A DNA stretch of 5,270 nt from positions 1 through 5,270 of the forward strand of contig JACPTH010000141.1 in NCBI GenBank assembly GCA_016192885.1, read 5' to 3'. Source of the stretch: a bacterium. Lineage in GTDB: Bacteria > Muiribacteriota > Ozemobacteria > Ozemobacterales > Ozemobacteraceae. The notes below the pieces were generated by a model. The model was not told the origin of the DNA. It was given only the letters and a program-made list of their open reading frames with translations, and searched no databases. This document shows positions 1 to 5,181 of this stretch, piece after piece. The translations under genes were made by a program, and so were the position numbers. Within the stretch, counting starts at the first letter, position 1; the number at the start of each line of letters is the position of its first letter.

Positions 1-97
1 AATATGATTCTTTTGGAAAAAAATTTGAAAGTGATTGAGCGAAACTTACCCAAAGCAGCATAAACAATGAAAATGAAGTGAAAAACCAATGATTCAC
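1..97 (-). CDS. 5' end of a probable secreted/exported protein (runs off the window)
   Basis: An open frame of 32 codons runs leftward from a GTG at 95-97 and leaves the window still open. The product begins MNHWFFTSFSLFMLLW and continues VSFAQSLSNFFPKESY. The hydrophobic stretch of about 15 residues followed by Ser-Phe-Ala-Gln-Ser looks like a signal peptide, with possible cleavage after the Ala near residue 20. The start is supported by an AGGA Shine-Dalgarno at 105-108, seven bases upstream. A weakness is that this n-region has no Lys or Arg. The frame stays open upstream to a GTG at 134-136, which would add two Lys just before the hydrophobic core, but that start has no Shine-Dalgarno and lies inside the SUMF1-like fragment on the other strand. 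The function cannot be told from 32 residues. Seen: SD, open frame, hydrophobic N-terminus. Inferred: export. Confidence 0.5.
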   Translation of the reverse strand, partial: MNHWFFTSFSLFMLLWVSFAQSLSNFFPKESY

Positions 98-116
98 TTT
101 CTTATCCTGGACAAAA

Positions 117-425
117 TTGCAGAACTTGACAGACACAACTGCCAACTACAATGAGGCAGCGAATTGGAATGGCCGCCCTCCCGGCGGTGGCGGCCTCTTC
201 ACAACTGTGGGTTCGGCGGGATCATACAGCGCCTACGGTACTTGCGATCAGACCGGCAATGTCATGGAGTGGACGGAAACCGTCTTTCCGGGCAACGGTG
301 GTCGGGTTAGATACGGCGGGCACTTCTACTCCCCGATTACTGACATCAACTACATTTTGTCTCGCTATGGGCAAGAGCTTACCTTCGCCCAAAGTGAGAT
401 GGGGTTCCGCGTAGCGCGGTGGTAA
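117..425 (+). pseudogene. C-terminal fragment of a formylglycine-generating-enzyme-like (SUMF1 / FGE-sulfatase fold) protein
   Basis: The 102 residues match the last third of the SUMF1/FGE-like fold: an ANYNEAANWNG segment, a TTVGS..SAYGTCDQTGNVMEWTE segment (family pattern Tyr-Gly-x-x-Asp-x-x-Gly-Asn-Val-x-Glu-Trp), an Arg-x-Arg-x-Gly-Gly-x-Phe segment, and the terminal MGFRVARW. Full family proteins are about 230-350 residues, so the N-terminal two thirds are absent. An in-frame TGA at 90-92 closes the frame upstream; the only early start is TTG at 117, with no clear Shine-Dalgarno, and the 97 bases to the left look like the start of a divergent gene. Cysteines that serve catalysis in true FGE, just after the Gly-Gly-x-Phe, are not present here (Ser and Ile/Asn instead), so even the full protein was probably not a sulfatase activator. 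It looks more GC-rich than the minus-strand genes. Most likely a relic from rearrangement; a short expressed domain is possible. Confidence 0.65.
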
Positions 426-563
426 TTTGAGCCGAATGAAAATCTCGGGGACAAAGAACGGCCCCGGTTTCAGAAAGGGCTTTGGGTGACAAGAAGGAAA
501 TACGGCAACCCGGAAATGGAAATACAACCGACATCTCATCTCCCGTTAAAATTCAGTAACCAG

Positions 564-594
564 GGTGGGTTAGGCGCTGTTGACGTAACCCACC
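564..594. repeat. Palindrome of the GGTGGGTTA...TAACCCACC type (REP-like)
   Basis: A perfect 9-bp inverted repeat: GGTGGGTTA at 564-572 and TAACCCACC at 586-594, separated by 13 bases. The arms are the same as those of a palindrome I recall as dispersed in many bacterial genomes (GGGTGGGTTA...TAACCCACCC). Such elements are generally REP-like or non-autonomous mobile sequences. There is no T-run after it, so a rho-independent terminator is unlikely. The family assignment is from memory of the arm sequence; the inverted repeat itself is directly visible. Confidence 0.6.
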
Positions 595-658
595 AACCGG
601 AAGCTACCGAATTTTTGGGGGTTTGAACTTGGCATAAATTCGACCGTTTAAAATCTGG

Positions 659-682
659 AGTGCGGTGGCATGACACCGCTCT
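659..682. repeat. Short imperfect palindrome around GCGGTG...CACCGC
   Basis: GCGGTG at 662-667 is complementary to CACCGC at 674-679 around a 6-base loop (GCATGA). Two further pairs (659-660 with 681-682) follow after one mismatch. The flanking text TGGAGTGCGGTGGCATGA resembles a dispersed palindrome I associate with verrucomicrobial and planctomycete genomes; that association is recollection and unverified. No T-run follows, so it is not a good terminator. Confidence 0.45.
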
Positions 683-752
683 GAAGGCGTGAAAAAAATA
701 AAAGTTTGCGAGCCTGGTACAAAATTGGAATTAAATTCATGCGTGTTTGCGA

Positions 753-774
753 GGGGACAGTTCATAATTTTCAA
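753..774. repeat. GGGGACAGTTCATAATTTTC motif, possible mobile-element relic
   Basis: GGGGACAG followed by an AT-rich TTCATAATTTTC resembles short sequences often found beside Y1-transposase (RAYT / IS200-like) genes in environmental bacteria. Only one copy is in the window and no transposase is present, so this is a weak, similarity-by-memory call. Confidence 0.25.
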
Positions 775-817
775 GTGGTAAAATCAGCTTAATCCTTTAG
801 GTAACACATGAAAACGA

Positions 818-1150
818 TCATTGGTCTTTCAAAATTCCTTCGATCTGGAACCTCAAATTCGGAAGATCGACTGAAATGACTTGCCAAATTATCTCAAGAT
901 CGAGGCCCAAATATTCATGAATTAGGACGTTTCTCATTCCGACAATTTTTTGCCATGGAATCTGAGTATTGTTTAAATGAAAACCTTCCGAAACCGATCT
1001 TCCAGCTTCACCAATAATTTCCAGGTGGTGAATCATCCAAATTTGGATAAGCTCATCATGGAGAAAAGCTTCCTTGCCTTTGCAAGAGTATCTTTCAATT
1101 TTTTCGATTGCTTCAATAATATCACGCAATCGCTCTAGATGGTCTCTCAC
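818..1150 (-). CDS. hepT: HepT-like HEPN (DUF86) ribonuclease toxin
   Basis: A 110-residue, mostly helical protein of the usual length for the DUF86/HEPN family. The diagnostic R-x4-H-x-Y motif is intact as RNVLIHEY (Arg73, His78, Tyr80), inside the family-typical stretch IPWQKIVGMRNVLIHEYLGL. An earlier helix carries HHLEIIGEAGRSVSE, also typical. In characterised MntA-HepT pairs HepT is an RNase toxin, the Arg/His motif is catalytic, and the Tyr is AMPylated by MntA to silence it. Here the GTG start (1148-1150) shares GTGA with the stop of the upstream MNT reading frame, so translation is probably coupled. Unusually, the toxin looks complete while its partner antitoxin gene is split. No clear terminator follows. 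Family call is very secure; actual toxicity is inferred. Confidence 0.88.
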   Translation of the reverse strand: MRDHLERLRDIIEAIEKIERYSCKGKEAFLHDELIQIWMIHHLEIIGEAGRSVSEGFHLNNTQIPWQKIVGMRNVLIHEYLGLDLEIIWQVISVDLPNLRFQIEGILKDQ

Positions 1151-1409
1151 AACGGGATTGCTTCATTCAACACACGATTTCGAAATCGGTTTCGCAAACC
1201 TCGTTGGGTTACAATATCAACTTTCATAAACCACCCAGGTCAAAAAGGCTTCGCCCCGCTTCCATATCCACCAGAATGTCGATATCGCTTTTATCATCAG
1301 ATTCATTGCGTGCCACTGAACCAAAGATGCGGACGTTTTTTGCTCCGTGCTTTGCTGCAATGGCTAGAATTTCAAAACGCTTTTCATTTAATAATTCTTT
1401 CAAATCCAT
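1147..1409 (-). pseudogene. mntA: MntA-like nucleotidyltransferase antitoxin, split by frame change and internal deletion
   Basis: The first frame (ATG at 1407-1409, TGA at 1224-1226, 61 residues) holds the Pol-beta-fold nucleotidyltransferase signature G-S-x10-D-x-D: Gly30-Ser31 ... Asp42-Ile-Asp44 in the stretch RIFGSVARNESDDKSDIDIL. It ends at RSLFDLGGL. Family members normally continue with about ten residues (MDLQELLG-like) and then a KVDVVT strand that carries the third acidic residue. That C-terminus is present but in the -1 frame: ATG at 1225-1227 to TGA at 1147-1149, 26 residues beginning MKVDIVTQRGLRNR and ending NEAIPL. So about 9-10 codons are missing and the frame is changed. The two halves share ATGA (stop/start overlap), and the second shares GTGA with hepT. 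MntA normally AMPylates HepT. Possible outcomes are a dead antitoxin, two coupled peptides that reassemble, frameshifting, or an assembly error. Confidence 0.78.
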
Positions 1410-1627
1410 TTTTCTGTGATGCCTGTTTTAAAGTTGAGAAATCGCATATTTCTATTTTATCACGCAAAAAAACATATGCAAAAATCTAAAATCAAGAGCA
1501 ACAACCTGATGCCGCTTGCCAGGGAATTCGAATCATACCTCAATAATTTATTCAAAAAAGTTTCGTGGTTCGACTGCGTTCGATTTTGCAACAATTTGAG
1601 CGCCAACCATAGTTTAACGGCTGGTAT
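1410..1627. other. Intergenic region between the pilus operon end and the toxin-antitoxin module
   Basis: AT-rich, no credible gene. It contains the candidate mntA promoter (1454-1482) and a short direct repeat GTTCGA (1568-1573 and 1578-1583) in TGGTTCGACTGCGTTCGA, which resembles one arm of a dispersed palindrome seen in other genomes. A weak stem (CCAACC 1603-1608 with GGCTGG 1619-1624, one G-U pair) near the pilX-like stop lacks a T-run, so it is not a convincing terminator. Confidence 0.4.
1454..1482 (-). promoter_or_regulatory. Candidate sigma-70-type promoter for the mntA-hepT module
   Basis: On the minus strand TTTGCA (1477-1482; four of six matches to TTGACA) and TAAAAT (1454-1459; five of six to TATAAT) are separated by 17 bases. 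Transcription would start near 1447, giving a leader of about 38 bases before the mntA ATG. The surroundings are AT-rich. No strong Shine-Dalgarno precedes that ATG. Placement fits, but a match of this quality in AT-rich DNA can be chance. Confidence 0.4.
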
Positions 1628-4009
1628 CTAAAACGAGCTAAAACCGCTTGGCGCGGCTAATTTCTTCCATGAAAGAATTCCGTAGGTAGGGATATCAAGT
1701 ATGGGCCCATTTTCATCCCATATTTTTGGAAATTCGGTATCATACACTTTTTTTCGAATAGGGGGGTCGTAGGTCGTCCCGGCCCCCGTTACGTCATTAA
1801 CCCGAAATGCGGTCTGCGAACCATAAAGCCGGTGAATGAAGTCAGGAACGACCCTCCCCATCTCCTCGAAATGCTTCGCCACATCCGGACCCGCGCAAAA
1901 AGTATCCTGCGGACTTCGCTTACCAAATGAAATGAACATTCCAACGGTGGAAAGTTCCGGGAAAAAAAGATAGTCGTTAGAACGGTCGGAGGACCCGAAC
2001 TTCGCGATCTGGTCTGAGTACAACTTTTTTTGTCCCTCAACCTCGGTCAATTTTCCCCAAACTTTTTTTCCAAAATCCTCAGACCACGCTGCATCTACAA
2101 AAAATTTGACCGTCACCGTTTTGGTTGTGGTCGTGGTAGTAGTGGTAGTAGTGGTTCCATTAGAGTTTTTTTGGCTACTTGATGAAGAGGACGTTCGGAC
2201 GTTAGGGTTTGCAGCGGTATCTTCCTGTATATGCGGATCTAAAAGAGGTTTGAAATCGGAATCATAGGTCGCTTGGGGAATCCTTAGGGAATCTGATTTA
2301 GTCAGATACTCCCTAAGGCTCTTTACAAGTTTATCCTTCGCCTTCGCCAAAGCTTCATTTTTCTTTTCGCTCTCATTACCGGAACTACCCGAGGATTGGC
2401 CGCTAGACGAATTTCCGGATGTGCTTGTAGTCGTCGTGGTAAATGAGTAATCCTCGGTCGCGGTCGCCTCGATTTTTTCATCCCCGCCGACGTTTAGAAA
2501 AGATGTTGAGGCTTTGGTTTCATCATTCATTAGTTCTTTTGCGATACGAAATTTCAAATAAGGGTAAAGCTCGTTCCCGAAGCATAATTTTATGTCGCCG
2601 TAGTCAAAAACTACTCTTTCATTGGCCATGATTCTGGCAACCTGATATTGAGTTCCAGGGGTCATTTTTTTGTAAGATCCTTGGTAGTTAAAATTCTCAG
2701 GTTTTTTCGGTTCACCGCTGTAGTCTTGCGGGAAGCAATATTTTTCAGCTTGGGACCCGCTTCCCTTCTGATTAAAATCGCCATCAACATAAATCCCTTT
2801 CGCCGAAACGACGGTGATTTTGGAACTCGGATTACCTCGAATTACAATATCTTTGTCGCTGTAAATGACTCCGCCCGATGGAATATTCGGAGGGTTACTT
2901 ACCGGCCTAATGGCATCTCCAAAGTCAAGAACAACCATTTCGGTCATTCCCCCCGTGTAGTTTTTATGGCTTATCATTGGGCCATTCGTAACCCCTCCCG
3001 CGATATTTTTGAAATAATCCAAGGGTAAATACGCGGGGTTCATTATGGTTGGATTGTTTTTATCGCGCAAATAGTCCTTCAAGTCACTAGGAATCTCCGG
3101 GGAATTGTTAAGAAAACTTTCGGGATAACCGCCCTTTCCTTTTGTATATGGAACGTTGTTAGGCCCAATTGGGCCGTAGGGTCCGTCCCAGCTAATGGGT
3201 ATTCGGTTGGTGCCTGCGGAGTCAATGCTTTTTTCGCCTCCATTAAGAATTTTGAATGCGATTGAAGTGAAAAAGAACAACCCGCCTTTTCCGCTCATGA
3301 TTTTTTCAACATTTTCAAATCTCTGGTCGGTGCCTGAAAACCCTCCGCTAAAATTACTTCTTGTTACGCGCCCTACCTCTACGCCCAAATGACCGTAAAG
3401 ATTTCCATCCGCAAAAACATTTGTACCTGTATTTGTTGTTTCACCGAAAACGACCGAAAGGACTTGCCCGTCGTATAAAAGGCATTCCTTGGCAGGGAAA
3501 CGGCGGTTTACGACGCTTGAAATTTTTCGAAAAGTGGCTTTGCCAAAAGAATCGTACTTTCCGATGGATTCAATCAATAGAAAGGCTTTGCTTTCATCGA
3601 CGTTTCGCGTAGAAGGATCGTCGGCATAGGGAATGCAGCCGCACCTTGCATGAAAAGAATATCCGCTTCCAAGAACCCCCGAAAAATCTCCTCCGTTGTT
3701 ACTTACATGAATGCCATCAAAACTCTTGGCTTGATAATTTTTGGCGTTTCCCCAAGTTAGATTTGCGTTAACAACATGGGTTTCCAGAGAAAGATTCTGA
3801 CCCAATTCGGCTAGAATAAGCGAAACCCCGGATTCAGCGGCGGATTCAGCTTTAAGGTTGTTCCATTCACGGATGGATGATTGAATTCTGTGTGAGGAGA
3901 AATTTCGCAACCCTCCCAAAATAAGCAATAGCACGATTCCAAAACCCAAGGCTAAAACTATTGAAGAACCCAGTCGATTTCTAAGTTTGTTCCAAGGGAA
4001 ACTACCCAG
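1628..4009 (-). CDS. Very large PilX-like minor pseudopilin (type IV pilus tip/assembly protein)
   Basis: Read from CTG at 4007-4009 the product has 793 residues; from the first conventional start, TTG at 3947-3949, it has 773. I prefer the CTG: an AAGGGGGGG Shine-Dalgarno (4016-4024) lies six bases upstream, and only this start includes the whole basic N-terminus (NKLRNRLG) and membrane helix SSIVLALGFGIVLLLILGGL (residues about 15-34), with possible prepilin cleavage after Gly14. The TTG cuts the helix in half. Downstream, AESAAESGVSLILAEL (about 54-69) is typical of PilX N-termini. A beta-rich GGVIYSDKDIVIRG...GIYVDGDF segment lies near 375-410. Ser/Thr-rich linkers near 521-546 and 608-629 flank a charged helical segment. 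Usual PilX proteins have roughly 150-200 residues. It follows the PilV- and PilW-like genes with a short gap, so it is probably co-transcribed and membrane-anchored then assembled at a pilus tip. No pilY1 follows. PilX-like is secure; role inferred. Confidence 0.8.
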   Translation of the reverse strand: MGSFPWNKLRNRLGSSIVLALGFGIVLLLILGGLRNFSSHRIQSSIREWNNLKAESAAESGVSLILAELGQNLSLETHVVNANLTWGNAKNYQAKSFDGIHVSNNGGDFSGVLGSGYSFHARCGCIPYADDPSTRNVDESKAFLLIESIGKYDSFGKATFRKISSVVNRRFPAKECLLYDGQVLSVVFGETTNTGTNVFADGNLYGHLGVEVGRVTRSNFSGGFSGTDQRFENVEKIMSGKGGLFFFTSIAFKILNGGEKSIDSAGTNRIPISWDGPYGPIGPNNVPYTKGKGGYPESFLNNSPEIPSDLKDYLRDKNNPTIMNPAYLPLDYFKNIAGGVTNGPMISHKNYTGGMTEMVVLDFGDAIRPVSNPPNIPSGGVIYSDKDIVIRGNPSSKITVVSAKGIYVDGDFNQKGSGSQAEKYCFPQDYSGEPKKPENFNYQGSYKKMTPGTQYQVARIMANERVVFDYGDIKLCFGNELYPYLKFRIAKELMNDETKASTSFLNVGGDEKIEATATEDYSFTTTTTSTSGNSSSGQSSGSSGNESEKKNEALAKAKDKLVKSLREYLTKSDSLRIPQATYDSDFKPLLDPHIQEDTAANPNVRTSSSSSSQKNSNGTTTTTTTTTTTKTVTVKFFVDAAWSEDFGKKVWGKLTEVEGQKKLYSDQIAKFGSSDRSNDYLFFPELSTVGMFISFGKRSPQDTFCAGPDVAKHFEEMGRVVPDFIHRLYGSQTAFRVNDVTGAGTTYDPPIRKKVYDTEFPKIWDENGPILDIPTYGILSWKKLAAPSGFSSF
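2121..2156. repeat. In-frame trinucleotide repeat encoding an 11-threonine run
   Basis: A GTN-type repeat on the plus strand, including about 2.5 perfect copies of the 9-mer GTGGTAGTA at 2133-2155, encodes eleven consecutive Thr in the PilX-like protein using ACC, ACT, ACG and ACA codons. The unit is a multiple of three, so slippage would change the linker length without shifting the frame. A second Thr/Ser-rich stretch is encoded at about 2370-2446. Confidence 0.75.
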
Positions 4010-4015
4010 AAAAAT

Positions 4016-4024
4016 CCCCCCCTT
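4016..4024 (-). promoter_or_regulatory. Strong Shine-Dalgarno deciding the pilX-like start
   Basis: AAGGGGGGG on the minus strand overlaps the sequence just past the pilW-like stop (4026-4028). Six bases downstream is a CTG, and no ATG, GTG or TTG lies in frame between here and the TTG at 3947-3949. The site is a run of seven G, which is also a likely place for an indel error: with eight G, a TTG at 4027-4029 overlapping the upstream stop would be in frame. Confidence 0.5.
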
Positions 4025-4025
4025 C

Positions 4026-4757
4026 TCAATACTTGTCAGGCGCAGACCCGCGAATATGAGCGGATGTCAAAATCGTTGAGCGAAAAGTGCTCTTATCGAT
4101 TAAGGACCCGTCTCCCTTTTTTTCTTTTCGGGAAATTTCCGCCGCGAAATAAACGTTTCGGGAACCGATTAATCCTTGGCTTCCTCCAATTCTAAAAAAA
4201 ACGGCATAGTCTTTATTCGTGTTGATTTCGTAAATGAGTGGCTTGATTTTGGCGCTTGCCGGAACCTCATTATTCTGATTATCAAGTTCGACGAATTTTC
4301 GGACAAGCGCTTTGGTACTTCCGGTTCCCTTGAAAAAGTATTCAACCTGGTATTTTTTAAACATCTCTCTGAGAGTTGCCCCTAAAATCTGGCTGGGGGG
4401 AACAATCTGACACTTTATTAGCTTTAGTTTATTTTTGGGATTTTCGGTTTGAAGAATTCTTCCCTGAATTGCGCTGAATAATGCGGCGTCAACGGATTGA
4501 TTTTGGGCCACATCTAAGAGAGGAGGTTCATGATCGGGAGCTACGTTATCGACAATGACATTTGCCTCGCGCACATCGCTAGAAAAGCGGTCTATTGCAT
4601 TTTGAACTTCTTCGTTAACTTGATGACTCTGCATGATTTGGGCGGCTGATTTTTGACCGGAAATTGTTAACTTATAGACTGCTCCCACCACAAGAGCCAA
4701 AATAAATGCCCCGATGGAAACTTCAATCAAAGTAACTCCTCTAGGTATTACTTTCAC
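4026..4757 (-). CDS. PilW/GspJ-like minor prepilin
   Basis: A 243-residue type IV prepilin-like protein. The leader is short and basic (MKVIPRG) with cleavage expected after Gly7, giving a mature N-terminus VTLIEVSIGAFILALVVGAV. Glu at mature position 5 is present; position 1 is Val instead of the usual Phe. The hydrophobic helix (about residues 8-28) runs into an amphipathic helix (QKSAAQIMQSHQVNEEVQ...RFSSDVREA), as in PilW/GspJ-type proteins, then a beta-rich head. Translation starts at GTG (4755-4757), which shares GTGA with the stop of the PilV-like gene; GGGAG at 4764-4768 is a good Shine-Dalgarno six bases upstream. It is the second of three consecutive pseudopilin genes and would be processed by PilD-type peptidase and incorporated in a tip complex. 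PilW versus GspJ cannot be settled from this sequence. Confidence 0.82.
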   Translation of the reverse strand: MKVIPRGVTLIEVSIGAFILALVVGAVYKLTISGQKSAAQIMQSHQVNEEVQNAIDRFSSDVREANVIVDNVAPDHEPPLLDVAQNQSVDAALFSAIQGRILQTENPKNKLKLIKCQIVPPSQILGATLREMFKKYQVEYFFKGTGSTKALVRKFVELDNQNNEVPASAKIKPLIYEINTNKDYAVFFRIGGSQGLIGSRNVYFAAEISRKEKKGDGSLIDKSTFRSTILTSAHIRGSAPDKY

Positions 4758-5164
4758 TCGTGTCTCCCGATAACGGAAGCTAAGTCAAGGCTTAAATCGC
4801 GTCTCTGAGAGGTGTATTTTATTGAGAAGGTCAGTTTTTTCGCGGCTATCTTTCCCGGGGGATCCTTGGTTTTGATTTCTGAAAGATCGATGTTTTCAAT
4901 TTTGAAATCAACTTCGTTGAATTTGAAAACCTTTCCCCGGTATTCATCCGCAAATTTGTCGAGTTTTTCAAAATTATACGTTCTGGCGGTTTCAAGTATT
5001 CTTTGCCCAAGAAATGCGGCTTGGGAGTGATCTCGAGTCCCGGTAACGGTTTTTGTTTCGCTCATTATGGCGGTAAGGGTGGGGAAAAAAATTACGGCCA
5101 TTATTACTATTCCGACCATAATTTCGGCAAGCGAAAACGCGTTTCGATGAAAGTTCATTTCCAT
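4754..5164 (-). CDS. PilV/GspI-like minor prepilin
   Basis: A 136-residue prepilin with a short leader (MEMNFHRNA) and class III signal: cleavage is expected before Phe10, giving FSLAEIMVGIVIMAVIFF, with Glu at mature position 5. The residue before the cleavage site is Ala rather than the usual Gly, a tolerated but less common choice. The stretch RDHSQAAFLGQRILETARTY after the helix is typical of PilV/GspI, as is the short overall length. The start is ATG at 5162-5164 (a second ATG, 5156-5158, is also possible); neither has a strong Shine-Dalgarno. The stop overlaps the PilW-like start by GTGA, so the two are translationally coupled. A TGATATAAT extended -10-like box lies directly upstream. 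First of three recognisable pseudopilin genes in this operon; PilV versus GspI is not resolvable. Confidence 0.82.
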   Translation of the reverse strand: MEMNFHRNAFSLAEIMVGIVIMAVIFFPTLTAIMSETKTVTGTRDHSQAAFLGQRILETARTYNFEKLDKFADEYRGKVFKFNEVDFKIENIDLSEIKTKDPPGKIAAKKLTFSIKYTSQRRDLSLDLASVIGRHE

Positions 5165-5172
5165 TCAAATCC

Positions 5173-5181
5173 ATTATATCA
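5173..5181 (-). promoter_or_regulatory. Extended -10-like box upstream of the pilV-like gene
   Basis: TGATATAAT on the minus strand is a perfect TATAAT (5173-5178) with the TG extension. No good -35 is found at 16-18 bases. Transcription would start near 5166, only a few bases before the ATG at 5164, giving an essentially leaderless message, which would fit the missing Shine-Dalgarno. The box also overlaps a possible upstream stop codon (TGA 5179-5181), so it may be a chance match inside an operon. Confidence 0.35.

Larger units (their letters stand above)
426..817. other. Gene-free intergenic stretch with dispersed-repeat-like elements
   Basis: No credible reading frame is found on either strand in these 392 bases. 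The stretch holds two short palindromes (564-594 and 659-682) and a GGGGACAG-type motif (753-774), listed separately, plus a 9-bp direct repeat GTTTGCGAG at 704-712 and 745-753. I see no clear terminator for the SUMF1-like fragment nor for the HEPN gene that ends at 818 on the other strand. Confidence 0.6.

Noticed and set aside
117..425. SUMF1/C-type-lectin-like fold as the target protein of a diversity-generating retroelement.
   Set aside because: No reverse transcriptase and no template-repeat copy of the 3' end is visible in the window; the C-terminus also lacks the Asn-rich (AAY-codon) pattern typical of variable regions.
222..539. Minus-strand 105-codon frame opposite the SUMF1-like fragment.
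   Set aside because: The plus strand carries recognisable SUMF1 motifs over most of this span; the minus product has no recognisable features.
704..753. 9-bp direct repeat GTTTGCGAG at 704-712 and 745-753 as target-site duplication of a small insertion.
   Set aside because: The 32 bases between show no inverted terminal repeats or other mobile-element features, so chance or local duplication is as likely.
1139..1489. Plus-strand frame of 116 codons across the toxin-antitoxin module.
   Set aside because: It lies opposite the well-supported MntA/HepT frames, has no Shine-Dalgarno, and its product has no recognisable motif; an antisense shadow.
1603..1624. Stem CCAACC/GGCTGG near the end of the pilX-like gene as a terminator.
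   Set aside because: Six pairs including one G-U, a ten-base loop and no T-run on the minus strand; too weak to call.
2648..3028. Plus-strand frame of 126 codons inside the pilX-like gene.
   Set aside because: Antisense shadow of a frame with clear protein features; no start signals and basic, low-information product.
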